A stretch of 37,669 nucleotides of DNA from Candidatus Desulfovibrio intestinigallinarum. Its GTDB lineage: Bacteria; Desulfobacterota; Desulfovibrionia; Desulfovibrionales; Desulfovibrionaceae. The notes beneath the pieces are model-generated. The model was not told the origin of the DNA. It did not search any database and saw only the letters and a program-made list of their open reading frames with translations. The stretch covers positions 1 to 37,669 of the forward strand of contig DXFI01000072.1 in NCBI GenBank assembly GCA_019114565.1, read 5' to 3'. The position numbers and the translations under genes are program-made. How positions within the stretch are numbered: the stretch's first letter is position 1; the number at the start of each line of letters is the position of its first letter. Below are positions 17,011-25,364 of this stretch, piece after piece.

Positions 17011-17040
17011 CCGGCGCTTATTGCAAAAAATTTTCCAGGA

Positions 17041-17589
17041 TTATGCCTGTGCAGCCGTCGGAGACGCCGCCTGCGCGGCTCTCTTCAGGGTTCCCAGGGT
17101 GGACTGGAGTTCGGAAATCTTCTTCTGAATTTCGTTGGCTGCCGATTCCTTCTGTACCTCGGGCATGGAAGACGACATGACGGATTCAAGTTCCTTCATC
17201 AAATCCTGAATCTGCTTTTCCAGCTTGGCCATCTGCCTGCTCGCGGAATCGGTGTCCGCTTCGGAATCGCCGGCAGTTCCGGCGCCCGCCGCCGTGCCCG
17301 AATCCTCAACGAACAGCCCCATGCCGCGATAATCGTTGAAAATCGACTTGTAGTCATTGACGGCCTGCGAGGAGGACGCCCCCTCGTCCGCTGCATCCTC
17401 TTCCCGCGCCAGCGACGCGCCGAAAGCGGATGCGTACATCTGCCGCGCAAGCGCCAGCGCTTCGGCGGAAATACTTACCGTATCCCCGCTGTCTATCTGC
17501 TGGACAGCAGCTTCATTCCGCTCGCGGAACAGCGAGAAAACGTCTGTCTGCCCTCCGCTCCCCAAAGGAAAATAATTCCCGATTTGCAT
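17041..17589 (-). CDS. Unknown coiled-coil protein, sigma-54-controlled
   Basis: 182 residues from the ATG at 17589, preceded by GGAGGG; an ATG five codons upstream overlaps that ribosome-binding site and is less likely. I do not recognise a named family. Residues 30-50 (DSGDTVSISAEALALARQ) resemble the 'D-x-V-x-I-S-x-E-A' segment found near the start of FlgM-type and other flagellum-associated small proteins. The middle is acidic and low-complexity, and residues 115-172 are a predicted coiled coil rich in K, E, Q and L. No signal peptide or membrane span. A near-perfect sigma-54 box lies immediately upstream and an intrinsic terminator follows, so it is a single-gene sigma-54 transcript. A flagellar or surface-assembly role is an inference from promoter type only. 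Confidence 0.7.
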   Translation of the reverse strand: MQIGNYFPLGSGGQTDVFSLFRERNEAAVQQIDSGDTVSISAEALALARQMYASAFGASLAREEDAADEGASSSQAVNDYKSIFNDYRGMGLFVEDSGTAAGAGTAGDSEADTDSASRQMAKLEKQIQDLMKELESVMSSSMPEVQKESAANEIQKKISELQSTLGTLKRAAQAASPTAAQA

Positions 17590-17615
17590 GGTTAAACCCT
17601 CCATGCCCGGGAATT

Positions 17616-17631
17616 TGCAACTTATGGGCCA
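17616..17631 (-). promoter_or_regulatory. Sigma-54 promoter for the coiled-coil gene
   Basis: Minus strand TGGCCCATAAGTTGCA: GG (17630-17629), exactly 10 bases, GC (17618-17617), with TTGCA matching the -12 consensus. The transcript would start near 17605, just before the GGAGGG site. Confidence 0.75.
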
Positions 17632-17648
17632 GCTATTCCCGGAAAACC

Positions 17649-19433
17649 TCAGGACTCCGGCAACAGCGGCAGCAGGCGGAAAGACATCGGCCCGTCGCCG
17701 GGACGCACGAGCCAGAGAGGAGAATCAGCCACAGGATATACGCCCCACAGAGTAGCGGGAGCGGCGTCCTTATCTCCAAGACGGGCCTGCGCGTAGAGCA
17801 GCGGCACCAGCCACAGACGCATATCGCCGGGGCGCGCCTGCCGCAGCCAGCGTGTCAGCCCGTCGGCAAGAGAGGACGGCAGATACCGGACAAGGCCGGG
17901 CTTACCGTAATAATAGACGTAATAACGGTTCGCGGCGGATTGCGGCGCAGACACGAGACGCAGGGTCGTCCCCTGTCGGCAAAAGACAAGCCGCCGCCCA
18001 TCCTCCATTGTATGGCTGAACAGCCGATCCGGCGGCATTTTCAGAGCCACGGAGGCAAGCTGCCAGTGACGGGCCACGACCTGATTGATCCAGAAATTCG
18101 GATCATACGTAATATCCTGCTGATAGGCCCCAAGCACAAAGAAACGGTCGCCCCGCGTCTGCAGAGGTTCGACGCGCACATCCTTTCCGGCGGAAGCGGC
18201 ATATATGCGCTCCCGCGCCTCCAGCTCGGCCTTGCCGGAGATAAAGAGCATCAGTTCATGCGGCAGCGTCAGCAGCACAACGCAGAGAAAACAAAGGAAA
18301 ATATGCCGGGCGCGGCAGACGCTTGCAGGCAAGGCCCCCGCCAGTGCCGCGCGGACAAGCAGACAGCCTCCCAGCAGCATGAACAGAAAAGCGGAAGTGT
18401 AGGCACGGGAATCGGGACTGGGCGCAAAAAGATAAGCCCCCTGCCCCATCTGCCCCAGCAGAAGAAAGGCTATTCCCACCGGGGGGAGCTGTCTCCAGAA
18501 CTTTCGGCCATGACGGCGGATCAGCGTCCACAGGGACCAGACCGTCAGCAGCCAGGGGAGCCAGAACAGACTCTGAACATAAAATTGATCCTGAAACCAG
18601 GAAAGGATCTTTTCCGGCAGAGACAGAGACAGAAACCACCCGCTCCGAATCAGAAGACGCTGCGCGTTGCCGGGAGAGTTGAAGAGCAGCGCCAGCCCCG
18701 CCAGCAGTGCGCCTAGCCCGCAGATCAAAGGCAGGAGGCGACGCAGGCGTTCGCCCGCGGGCATTGCGGCATTCAGATACCAGAGACGGCAGGTCGCGGC
18801 CGTGCCGGCAAGAAAACAGAGTATGGGCGTATTGTACTGAAGCAGGCCGAAATACAGAGAAAGGAACAGATACCCCGCTGTCGCCGCGGGTGAAAGGATT
18901 CTGGAAGAACGTAAATCCGGCTGCGCCAGCAACTGCCGGAAAGGCAGAAGAAAAAGCAGCGCACAGAAAAGATCCAGAGCATAGGCCAGCCCGGTACGCC
19001 AGAAATAGACGGAACCGCAGGTAGGCATCCCCCACCACAGGGCGGCGGCCATCAGACCGACTGCCAGAGGCGTCAGCCGCTTCCGCTGCTCCGGCCCCAG
19101 AACATGCAGCAGCGCCAGAAAGACGGTTCCGCAGAAGACGCCCGCAACCAGCAGAGCGTACAGAACCTGCGGCACCCGGAGAAAGAAGCCCAGGGTGATA
19201 TAGGACGCAAAACGCCCGTCCCATGTGGCATACATTTGTGCGGCCAGACGGAAAATATCGCTGAAAGCCCCCGGTCCGAAAGGAAGCACGGGCTCCCCGG
19301 CCATGATGGCGGCAAAGGGCTGCTCAGCCGAACCGCCAAAATAGTAGTCGTCGGAAATAAGCGGCGTCAGCAGGCAGAACAGCCCCACGCAAAGATACAC
19401 GCAACCAAAGGCAAGGAAAGAAGAGAACTTCAT
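17649..19433 (-). CDS. DUF6056-like polytopic membrane protein, putative glycan-related transferase
   Basis: 594 residues with about ten to twelve hydrophobic spans up to residue 390 and a soluble C-terminal part. Near the N terminus SDDYYF (27-32) and MYATWDGRF (68-76) give acidic residues at the membrane face as in GT-C-type enzymes; LWWGMPTCGSVYFW and the SPGNAQR motif follow. The same set of motifs and the C-terminal block (DPNFWINQVVARHW, YYYGKPGL, the GDMRLWLVPLL region) occur in the gene at 34641-36539, so the two are paralogues. The family is usually annotated DUF6056 and tends to occur with surface-polysaccharide genes; a sugar-transfer role is likely but unproven. It is preceded by a weak ribosome-binding site and ends 60 bp before the coiled-coil gene. 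Confidence 0.7.
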   Translation of the reverse strand: MKFSSFLAFGCVYLCVGLFCLLTPLISDDYYFGGSAEQPFAAIMAGEPVLPFGPGAFSDIFRLAAQMYATWDGRFASYITLGFFLRVPQVLYALLVAGVFCGTVFLALLHVLGPEQRKRLTPLAVGLMAAALWWGMPTCGSVYFWRTGLAYALDLFCALLFLLPFRQLLAQPDLRSSRILSPAATAGYLFLSLYFGLLQYNTPILCFLAGTAATCRLWYLNAAMPAGERLRRLLPLICGLGALLAGLALLFNSPGNAQRLLIRSGWFLSLSLPEKILSWFQDQFYVQSLFWLPWLLTVWSLWTLIRRHGRKFWRQLPPVGIAFLLLGQMGQGAYLFAPSPDSRAYTSAFLFMLLGGCLLVRAALAGALPASVCRARHIFLCFLCVVLLTLPHELMLFISGKAELEARERIYAASAGKDVRVEPLQTRGDRFFVLGAYQQDITYDPNFWINQVVARHWQLASVALKMPPDRLFSHTMEDGRRLVFCRQGTTLRLVSAPQSAANRYYVYYYGKPGLVRYLPSSLADGLTRWLRQARPGDMRLWLVPLLYAQARLGDKDAAPATLWGVYPVADSPLWLVRPGDGPMSFRLLPLLPES

Positions 19434-19497
19434 GGAACCGTCCCGGGATCGCCGCTTGTCGGAATGCAGAAGAGCGGAGAAAATCGCTCCGCAACCT

Positions 19498-19635
19498 TAG
19501 AGCATTTTCAGTTTGAAATGCTTTGCGCTTCAAACCATACGGCCTGTCGTTTCGCGGAAAAACGCGGTTTTCCGCTCGCTTCGGGCCGGGCGGCACTGTG
19601 CCGCCGCCTCGCGTTTCACCTTTTTCAAAGGTAAG
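19498..19635 (-). repeat. Family A dispersed repeat, inverted
   Basis: Starts TAGAGCATTTTCAGTTTG at 19498 and ends TTTCACCTTTTTCAAAGG with a degenerate last few bases. All four hairpin blocks are present in inverted order. Confidence 0.9.
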
Positions 19636-19733
19636 AGCCTCTGAGGGAATCTCCGCGGCGCTTCAAGGATGCCGTCGTCATACAGAACAGACAGGCCCCG
19701 GATACGACAGATGCAGCACGGCGCGGAAGCCGG

Positions 19734-19767
19734 AAAAAAACAAACTTCCGGCCCGCTTCTGCGCCGG
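19734..19767 (-). terminator. Probable terminator of the GNAT gene
   Basis: On the minus strand a CCGGC/GCCGG stem (19763-19767 with 19748-19752) is followed by a T-rich tract (19744-19734). The stem is short, so this is a moderate call. Confidence 0.4.
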
Positions 19768-19781
19768 CCCCCGGAAAATCC

Positions 19782-20411
19782 TTAGCGCAGCTCCGGGTCT
19801 GCCCCGCTTCCGGATTCCGTCCCCGCGACATGCCGCCGGAGAATGGCCCGCACCTCCTCCGGACGCAGGGCGTTCAGTTCCTGTACGGACAGAAGGCGGT
19901 CGGGAGCGCCGTCGGCCGGATTCAGACTCCTGCCATACCAGCGGATACCGTGCCAGGAGCCGAGCTTGTAGCCCGAAGCGGGGAACTCGCCCAGCAGGCG
20001 GAAACCAAACGCCGCATGCAGCGCGTCGCTGGCCTCGTTGGGCACGGTGACGCAGCCGTACACATTGCGGATGCCCTGCAAGGTCAGCAAATCAAGCAGG
20101 GCTCCGTACAAAATACGCCCCCTGCCGTGCCCGAGCCGCCCGCGATCCACATAAACGGACAGAACGGCGTTCCACTGATAGGCGGCCCGCTCCATATGCC
20201 GCGCCGCATAGGCGTATCCCGCAATCCGCCCGTCCTCTTCCAGAACAAGCCAGGGATACTCCTCCCCGATATGACGAAGTCGCCCGGCAAAATCGTCACG
20301 GCAGGGAACAACATATTCAAACGTAATGGCGGTTTCGAGCACATAGGGCTCATAGATGGCGAGCAGCGCGTCAACATCTTCCAGACGGGCCGGACGCAGG
20401 CGGCGATTCAT
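19782..20411 (-). CDS. GNAT-family N-acetyltransferase, phosphinothricin acetyltransferase-like
   Basis: 209 residues from the ATG at 20411 (AAGGATG upstream). The N terminus RLRPARLEDVDALLAIY, the E-TAITFEY strand, and the acetyl-CoA loop RGRLGHGRGRIL (about 91-102, R-x-x-G-x-G) match the Pat/YncA branch of GNAT enzymes. These acetylate small amines such as phosphinothricin, methionine sulfone derivatives or amino acids. The NEASDALHAAFGFRLLGEF segment is the conserved C-terminal signature. An extra tail of about 40 residues follows the usual end, with no recognisable domain. Cytoplasmic; the substrate is undetermined. It stands alone, divergent from the NYN gene. Confidence 0.87.
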   Translation of the reverse strand: MNRRLRPARLEDVDALLAIYEPYVLETAITFEYVVPCRDDFAGRLRHIGEEYPWLVLEEDGRIAGYAYAARHMERAAYQWNAVLSVYVDRGRLGHGRGRILYGALLDLLTLQGIRNVYGCVTVPNEASDALHAAFGFRLLGEFPASGYKLGSWHGIRWYGRSLNPADGAPDRLLSVQELNALRPEEVRAILRRHVAGTESGSGADPELR

Positions 20412-20571
20412 GCGGCATCCTTGCGGGTTGAAGTGAACAGCAAAACAGCGGCGCGGGACGGGCGCGCTCCTGAGACAGCCCTGCGGACATGCCCCGGGAC
20501 GGACAGACAGACCGGACGCCGCCTGTTATTCCCCGAAACCGCAGCCAGCACAAAGTTTTACAAGCCCGAGC

Positions 20572-20600
20572 TTGCAGGCCATGTCTTTTTTCTCTAGAAT
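20572..20600 (+). promoter_or_regulatory. Candidate sigma-70 promoter for the NYN-domain gene
   Basis: TTGCAG (20572-20577), 17 bp, TAGAAT (20595-20600), 56 bases before the ATG at 20656. It has a good -10 and spacing and a weaker -35. Confidence 0.45.
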
Positions 20601-20655
20601 TGCACGGTACTATTCCGGCTTTTCCACAGAGAGGCCGTCACAACTTGAGGTTATC

Positions 20656-21378
20656 ATGGCTCGATTTACCGGTTTTGATGAAGTGTACAGTGCGCTTTAT
20701 GTGGATTTCGACAATATTTATACGCGCTTTCTTGATGCCGATCCCGAAGCGGCCCGCAATTTCGGTACAGCGCCCTATCGCTGGGTACGCTGGATCGAGA
20801 ATCACGCGCTCCGAATTCTCTATGGCGAAGGCGTGCGCCGCCGTATTCTCAAGCGCATGGTATACCTGAACCCCCAGCGCTATCAAGAATTCCGTTTTCA
20901 CTTCACCCGCAGCGCCTTTCAGGTAGTGGACTGTCCGCCGCTCACGACGCGCGGCAAGACCAGCACCGATATTCATCTTGTCATGGACTGCATGGACGAT
21001 CTGTCCCATTCCACCCATTTTGATGAATTCATCATTCTCTCCGGCGACGCGGACTTCACGCCTCTGCTTATTCGTCTTCAGGAACACGCCAGACGCACGC
21101 TTGTGCTGTCGGTGGGTTATTCTTCCCCGGCCTATACGGCGGCCGCCTCGTGGCGCATCCGTGAAGACTGGTTCCTCCAGCAGGCGCTCAAGGACGAACG
21201 CGACGAATTCTCCGGCGAAGACGGCATGACGCCCGCCGGCCGCGGCAAGACCGCCTACACCGGCATGCCCGGGGCGCTTGGCGGCGCGGGCATGAACGGC
21301 GGCGGCATAACCGGTCGCCTGCCTGTGGAAGACGACGAGGAAGAGGACGACGGCCCCGCTCCCGGAAACTCCTGGTAG
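20656..21378 (+). CDS. NYN-domain (LabA-like PIN-fold) protein
   Basis: 240 residues from the ATG at 20656, with TTGAGG upstream; the longer frame from 20572 overlaps the promoter. The NYN core runs from about 12 to 175. It has Asp17 and Asp19 in YVDFDN, Asp105 and Asp111 in STDIHLVMD, and SGDADF (129-134), the acidic set that binds metal in this PIN-like nuclease fold. Family members are thought to be RNases acting on RNA, though many are untested. The last 50 residues are low-complexity: glycine/methionine-rich, then a strongly acidic run (EDDEEEDD). The gene is monocistronic, between the divergent GNAT gene and an ABC transporter. It has no toxin-antitoxin partner, so a housekeeping role is more likely than a toxin. 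Confidence 0.8.
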   Translation: MARFTGFDEVYSALYVDFDNIYTRFLDADPEAARNFGTAPYRWVRWIENHALRILYGEGVRRRILKRMVYLNPQRYQEFRFHFTRSAFQVVDCPPLTTRGKTSTDIHLVMDCMDDLSHSTHFDEFIILSGDADFTPLLIRLQEHARRTLVLSVGYSSPAYTAAASWRIREDWFLQQALKDERDEFSGEDGMTPAGRGKTAYTGMPGALGGAGMNGGGITGRLPVEDDEEEDDGPAPGNSW

Positions 21379-21604
21379 AAAGGCCGTAAAAAACTGCCGG
21401 GCCTTGACGGCCAAGCCTTTGCGAGCGTACAACAACCGCGCGTTCGCCCTGACGATGCCGGAAACCGCATCCTGCCATGCGGTGCGGCCCCTTCGGGAGC
21501 AGAACGCCCTGTCTCGTGCATATCCGGGCCGTTTCCCGCCCCCGGCGGGACGCTGTGGGGCGAATGATGACGGACGGAAAAAATATCATGCCTTGGAGGT
21601 TCCC

Positions 21605-22348
21605 ATGTTCCGCAGACTGCTTCTTTCGCTGGCGACAGTGATGCTGCTGTGCTCTCCCGCTGCCGCCGCCGAGAAATTCGTCGTGGCCGGCGACTGCAAC
21701 TTCCCGCCCTTCGAATATCTCAATGACAAGAAGGAACCCATCGGCTATTCCATGGACTACATCACGGAAGTGGCCAAGCGTGCCGGTTTTGAAGTGGAAC
21801 TGCGCAATGTGGCCTGGGACGGCATCTTTGCCGGCCTTGCCGCGGGCAACTATGACATTCTGGCTTCCACCACCACCATCACTCCCGAACGCCAGAAGAC
21901 CTTTGACTTCTCCACGCCCTACTACGGTCTGACCCAGGCCGTCATCATGCCCAAGGGCAAGACCATCAAGAGCCTTGCCGAACTCAAGGGCAAGACCGTG
22001 GGCAGCCAGATCGGCATCACCGGTGTGTTCGTCCTGCGCAAGGCCAACGTGGGCGCCATCATCCGCGAGTATGACGACGTGGGTCTCGCCATCGCCGACC
22101 TTGCCGCCGGCCGCATCGACGCCGTCATCTGCGACGACCCCGTCGCCAAGTACTACGCCAACAAGCGCAAGGACTTTGAAGGCAAGCTCAACGTGGCCTA
22201 TCAGACGGGCGACAAGGAATATGTCGGCTTCTGCCTCAAGAAGGGCCGCAAGGACCTGCTCGATCGCATCAACAAGGCCGTCGAGGAAATCAAGAAGGAC
22301 GGCACCGAAGCCAAGATGATGGAAAAGTGGATGGGCAGCAGCAAGTAG
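21605..22348 (+). CDS. Polar amino acid ABC transporter, periplasmic binding protein
   Basis: 247 residues from the ATG at 21605 with GGAGG upstream. Residues 1-22 are a typical Sec signal peptide with an AAAAE cleavage region. The mature protein shows the SBP_bac_3 pattern: CNFPPFEYLNDKKEPIGYSMD, the VAWDGIFAGLAAGNYD segment with the TTITPERQKTFDFSTPYY motif, and the LAAGRIDAVICDDP block of the second lobe. It captures an amino acid in the periplasm and delivers it to the permease encoded downstream. The amino acid (for example His, Arg, Gln or cystine) cannot be assigned. A hairpin and a family A repeat separate it from the permease gene, which fits higher expression of the binding protein. 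Confidence 0.92.
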   Translation: MFRRLLLSLATVMLLCSPAAAAEKFVVAGDCNFPPFEYLNDKKEPIGYSMDYITEVAKRAGFEVELRNVAWDGIFAGLAAGNYDILASTTTITPERQKTFDFSTPYYGLTQAVIMPKGKTIKSLAELKGKTVGSQIGITGVFVLRKANVGAIIREYDDVGLAIADLAAGRIDAVICDDPVAKYYANKRKDFEGKLNVAYQTGDKEYVGFCLKKGRKDLLDRINKAVEEIKKDGTEAKMMEKWMGSSK

Positions 22349-22414
22349 CATAGCTGCCGACTGTTCGGGCTGTGCCTGACCACTTCCGGTTCAAGAACGA
22401 CAGCCGCGCCGTTG

Positions 22415-22440
22415 CCGGGGGAGCCGCAAGACTCCTCCGG
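22415..22440 (+). other. Intercistronic hairpin between binding-protein and permease genes
   Basis: CCGGGGGAG (22415-22423) pairs with CTCCTCCGG (22432-22440) through one G-T wobble. It has no T-tract. It could attenuate or stabilise the upstream message, giving more binding protein than permease. Confidence 0.45.
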
Positions 22441-22454
22441 CCTTCGCGTCCTCA

Positions 22455-22596
22455 CGAGAGCGTTTTACCTTTGAAAAGCAACACGTGAGGCGGCACTGCG
22501 CCGCCCGGCCCGAAGTGAGCGGGAAAACGCCTGTTTCCGCGAAACAACAGGCCGCAGGGCTTGAAACGCGCAGTGTTTCAGACGGAAAATGCCCGA
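22455..22596 (+). repeat. Family A dispersed repeat inside the ABC operon
   Basis: CGAGAGCGTTTTACCTTTG start, GCGGCACTGCGCCGCC hairpin, GCGGGAAAACGCC/TTTCCGCG hairpin, and end GACGGAAAATGCCCGAGG. It is somewhat degenerate at both ends. It separates the binding-protein gene from the permease gene. Confidence 0.85.
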
Positions 22597-22633
22597 GGAC
22601 GACATCGCCGGCGCACCGCCGAAGAGGGAAACA

Positions 22634-23437
22634 ATGGATAAAGACGAAGGACAGAGCAAAGCCAATATCATTATGGTCACCGATGGCCCGGCCATTCCCA
22701 ATCCGCGCGAGCGACGGCTGATCAATGCCTGGTCCATCGCTCTGACGGGGGCCATTCTGTCACTGCTCCTGCTGTGCTATGCGGGGCCGAGCAGCTACCG
22801 GGAAGCCCTGCTCTTCCTCCCTGACGGCATCCTGCTCACCTTCAAGCTCACGGCGCTTGCCATCTGCTGCGCCGTACCGCTGGGCCTGCTGACAGGACTG
22901 GGGCGCATTTCGCGCAATCGCTGCATCAACCTCATTGCTTCCACCTATGTGGAAGTCATCCGCGGCATCCCGCTGCTGGTGCAGGTCTTCTACATCTACT
23001 TTGCCCTGTCCCAGTTCCTGCGCATTCAGGGCGTCCCCGCCGCCGTCATCGCCGTCAGCATCTGCTACGGCGCCTACATGGGCGAAGTCTTCCGCGCCGG
23101 CATCCTTGCCATCCCCAAGGGACAGACCGAAGCCGCCCGTTCGCTGGGCTTCAACCGCTTCCAGACCATGTTCTACGTGGTTCTGCCCCAGGCATGGCGC
23201 ACCATCCTTCCCCCGGTGGGCAACGAATGCATCGCCATGCTCAAGGATACGGCGCTCGTTTCCGTTATCGGCATGCCCGACATGATGCAGCGCGCCCGCA
23301 GTTTTGCCTCTCAGAGCTACGCCTATTTCGAGGCCTATACCGTCGTTGCGCTCGTCTATCTGATTATTACCCTGCTCCTTTCCAAAATCGTCAGCGTTAT
23401 TGAAGCGAGGCTCAACTACTATGACCGCAGAAAGTAA
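22634..23437 (+). CDS. Polar amino acid ABC transporter, permease
   Basis: 267 residues from the ATG at 22634 (AGAGGGAAACA upstream), rather than the in-frame ATG at 22589, which lies in the repeat. After about 30 polar residues there are five to six membrane spans. [19 protein letters not shown] and [17 protein letters not shown] are typical of the HisMQ-like permease family. The cytoplasmic EAA loop that docks the ATPase is [20 protein letters not shown]. It forms the membrane channel for the amino acid delivered by the preceding binding protein. It overlaps the ATPase gene by 17 bases, so the two are translationally coupled. Only one permease is encoded, so a homodimer is likely. Confidence 0.93.
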   Translation: MDKDEGQSKANIIMVTDGPAIPNPRERRLINAWSIALTGAILSLLLLCYAGPSSYREALLFLPDGILLTFKLTALAICCAVPLGLLTGLGRISRNRCINLIASTYVEVIRGIPLLVQVFYIYFALSQFLRIQGVPAAVIAVSICYGAYMGEVFRAGILAIPKGQTEAARSLGFNRFQTMFYVVLPQAWRTILPPVGNECIAMLKDTALVSVIGMPDMMQRARSFASQSYAYFEAYTVVALVYLIITLLLSKIVSVIEARLNYYDRRK

Positions 23438-24167
23438 CGGCCCCATGATTTCCATCACCAATGTCTGGAAATATTTCGGCCAGTTTCCGGCCCTGCAGGA
23501 TGTGAGCCTCGACATCGCCCAGGGCGAACGCGTCGTCATCATCGGCCCGTCCGGCTCCGGCAAGTCCACCCTGCTGCGCTCCATCAACCGTCTCGAAGAA
23601 ATCGACGGCGGCAGCATCCTCGTCAACGGGCAGGACATCAACGACAAGAGCAACGACATCAACATGCTGCGCCGCGGCATGGGGATGGTTTTCCAGCAGT
23701 TCAATCTGTTCCCCCACAAGACCGTGCTGGAAAATCTCACGCTGGCCCCGCGCAAGCTGCTCGGTCTTTCGCGCACCGACGCCGAAAACCGCGCCCTGCT
23801 CCTGCTCAAGAAGGTGGGCATCAGCGACAAGGCCAATATCTACCCCGCCATGCTCTCCGGCGGGCAGCAGCAGCGCGTGGCCATTGCCCGGGCCCTGGCC
23901 ATGCAGCCGGCCATCATGCTCTTTGACGAGCCCACCTCCGCCCTTGACCCCGAAATGGTCAACGAAGTGCTCGACGTCATGATCAATCTGGCCGAAGACG
24001 GCATGACGATGGTCTGCGTCACCCATGAAATGGGCTTCGCGCGCACCGTGGCCGACCGCGTCATCTTCATGGATCACGGCCAGATTATCGAATCCGGGCC
24101 GCCGGACGTGCTTTTCGGCTCTCCCCGTCATCCCCGCCTCAAACAGTTCCTCAATCAGATTCTTTAA
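23421..24167 (+). CDS. Polar amino acid ABC transporter, ATP-binding protein
   Basis: 248 residues from the ATG at 23421 with GAGG upstream. It is a complete nucleotide-binding domain: Walker [10 protein letters not shown] (42-50), Q-loop FQQFNLFPH (91-99), signature LSGGQQQR (145-152), Walker B IMLFDEP (165-171), and the switch histidine in CVTHEMGFA. The GlnQ/HisP type is clear from the Q-loop and the TSALDPEMV motif. It powers import by the permease it overlaps. The transcript ends in a family B hairpin (24179-24234) and a later terminator. Confidence 0.95.
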   Translation: MTAESNGPMISITNVWKYFGQFPALQDVSLDIAQGERVVIIGPSGSGKSTLLRSINRLEEIDGGSILVNGQDINDKSNDINMLRRGMGMVFQQFNLFPHKTVLENLTLAPRKLLGLSRTDAENRALLLLKKVGISDKANIYPAMLSGGQQQRVAIARALAMQPAIMLFDEPTSALDPEMVNEVLDVMINLAEDGMTMVCVTHEMGFARTVADRVIFMDHGQIIESGPPDVLFGSPRHPRLKQFLNQIL

Positions 24168-24177
24168 AATCACTTTT

Positions 24178-24262
24178 GTTGAGGGGGAAGGAACCCCTTT
24201 TGCTTGCGGCAAAAAAGGGTTCCTTCCCCCTCAAACTCCCCCATCCTCCCCAAAACCCGCCT
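24178..24262 (-). repeat. Family B hairpin repeat, empty form, after the ABC operon
   Basis: Nearly perfect inverted repeat of about 23 bp, TTGAGGGGGAAGG...CCCTTTT (24179-24201) and its complement to 24234, with only the short loop GCTTGCGGC and no cassette. The tail AAACTCCCCCATCCTCCCC...GCCTG matches the 27370-27400 copy in inverse. It is likely to act as the 3' end structure of the ABC operon. Confidence 0.75.
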
Positions 24263-24264
24263 GT

Positions 24265-24415
24265 TAGAGCAATTTCAGTTTGAAATGCTTCGCATTTCAA
24301 ACCATACGGCCTGTCGTTTCGCGGAAAAAGCGCGGTTTTTCCGCTCACTTTGGGCCGGGCGGCGCTGTGCCGCGCCGCCTCGCGTTCCGTCTTTTTCAAT
24401 GGCAAAACGTTCTGA
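24265..24415 (-). repeat. Family A dispersed repeat, inverted, complete
   Basis: Begins TAGAGCAATTTCAGTTTG at 24265 and ends near TTTTTCAATGGCAAAACG and TTCTGA. It abuts the family B hairpin at a TA. Confidence 0.9.
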
Positions 24416-24420
24416 AAAAC

Positions 24421-24458
24421 AGAAAAGGCCGTCTCCCTTATGGAAGACGGCCTTTTCT
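24421..24458. terminator. Hairpin terminator between convergent genes
   Basis: 14-bp stem AGAAAAGGCCGTCT (24421-24434) / AGACGGCCTTTTCT (24445-24458). The A and T runs are inside the stem on both strands, so it can serve the ABC operon and the minus-strand gene at 24603. Confidence 0.7.
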
Positions 24459-24602
24459 GTTCGCATCCATGCGTCAGCCGACAGGAAATCCCTTCCCGCG
24501 CCCGGCACGGCATCCTGAACGACGCCGTGCGGAAACATGTTCCGGTCTCAAACTCCGGCACTGCCGGTAGCGGAGCTCCCTGATCTGCGCGCGCCGCCGA
24601 TG

Positions 24603-25112
24603 CTATGCAACGTAATCGCCGCGATTGAACTTGAACTGCTCGGTAGAAGCCAGAACGTCCAGTTGCGTCACAAGATCCCCGAAACCGGGCATCTGCTCTT
24701 CCACAGCGGGCACGCTGCGCTTGAGTTCTCCGAGCTTTCTGTTGATGCCCTCCAGCAGAGCATACGCGTCGCGAAGAGATTCCTGACGGCCGGAGCCCAG
24801 GATTTCCACATAGGAATCCCACATGTCCAGAGCTCCCGACGCTTCATGGACGGCAGCCTGTGCCATCCTGGCGGACATGGCGGAACCGCCGCCCTCGTCC
24901 CCCGCGCCGAGAAGGAGCTGGCTGATCAGTTCGGTCTGCGCACCCCCGGGCATGGACGGAACAGCGTTCTCCGCCTGTGCGGCTCCCGCGTCCAGACGCT
25001 CGCTCAAAGCGGCCTGAAAAGCCTGCGCGTCTCCTTCGACGGAAGAAGCGCCGCCTTCCTGCAAACCAAGCAGCGCATCCAGCGACGGATTTTGATCATT
25101 GCGAATCTTCAT
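24603..25112 (-). CDS. Unknown small protein, sigma-54-controlled
   Basis: 169 residues from the ATG at 25112 with GGAGGCGAAG upstream; the longer frame to 25151 would run over the promoter. I recognise no family. The N terminus MKIRNDQNPSLDALLGLQ is followed by an acidic, alanine-rich region and mainly helical segments (DMWDSYVEILGSGRQESL, YALLEGINRKLGELKRSV), ending FKFNRGDYVA. No signal peptide or membrane span; the composition resembles type III/flagellar export substrates, chaperones or hook-length-like small proteins. A near-consensus sigma-54 promoter directly upstream links it to the flagellar regulon, as with the gene at 17041. It is a single-gene transcript with a terminator at 24421-24458. 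Confidence 0.65.
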   Translation of the reverse strand: MKIRNDQNPSLDALLGLQEGGASSVEGDAQAFQAALSERLDAGAAQAENAVPSMPGGAQTELISQLLLGAGDEGGGSAMSARMAQAAVHEASGALDMWDSYVEILGSGRQESLRDAYALLEGINRKLGELKRSVPAVEEQMPGFGDLVTQLDVLASTEQFKFNRGDYVA

Positions 25113-25146
25113 CTTCGCCTCCAGGGTTGGCGTTTGCCCGGACTCA

Positions 25147-25162
25147 AGCAAGAAACATGCCG
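25147..25162 (-). promoter_or_regulatory. Sigma-54 promoter for the gene at 24603-25112
   Basis: Minus strand CGGCATGTTTCTTGCT: GG (25161-25160), 10 bases, GC (25149-25148). The -12 part TTGCT and -24 part GGCATG fit the consensus. The predicted start near 25136 leaves a 24-base leader holding GGAGG. Confidence 0.72.
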
Positions 25163-25335
25163 GGAAAAACCAATCTTATCTTGGCGTTTTTTCACATTTT
25201 TTTATTACAACAGCGCGGCAAATTTTGCCCGGAAGTCACAAGGGGACACCCTGCGGGCAAAGCTTGCCGCCTGCGGCGTCCGCGCTTCCGGCACATGCTG
25301 TGCGCGTTACAGCCTCATAGCCTGTTGAAAAGCTC

Positions 25336-25364
25336 TTGTCTATCCCGGATAAAGTTCGTATATT
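25336..25364 (+). promoter_or_regulatory. Candidate sigma-70 promoter of the universal stress protein gene
   Basis: TTGTCT (25336-25341), 17 bp, TATATT (25359-25364), about 125 bases before the ATG. TTGAAA at 25325 with GATAAA at 25348 is an overlapping alternative. Confidence 0.45.

Noticed and set aside
20656-21378. NYN-domain protein as toxin of a toxin-antitoxin pair
   Set aside because: No small partner gene adjoins it; it has its own promoter and is a stand-alone gene.
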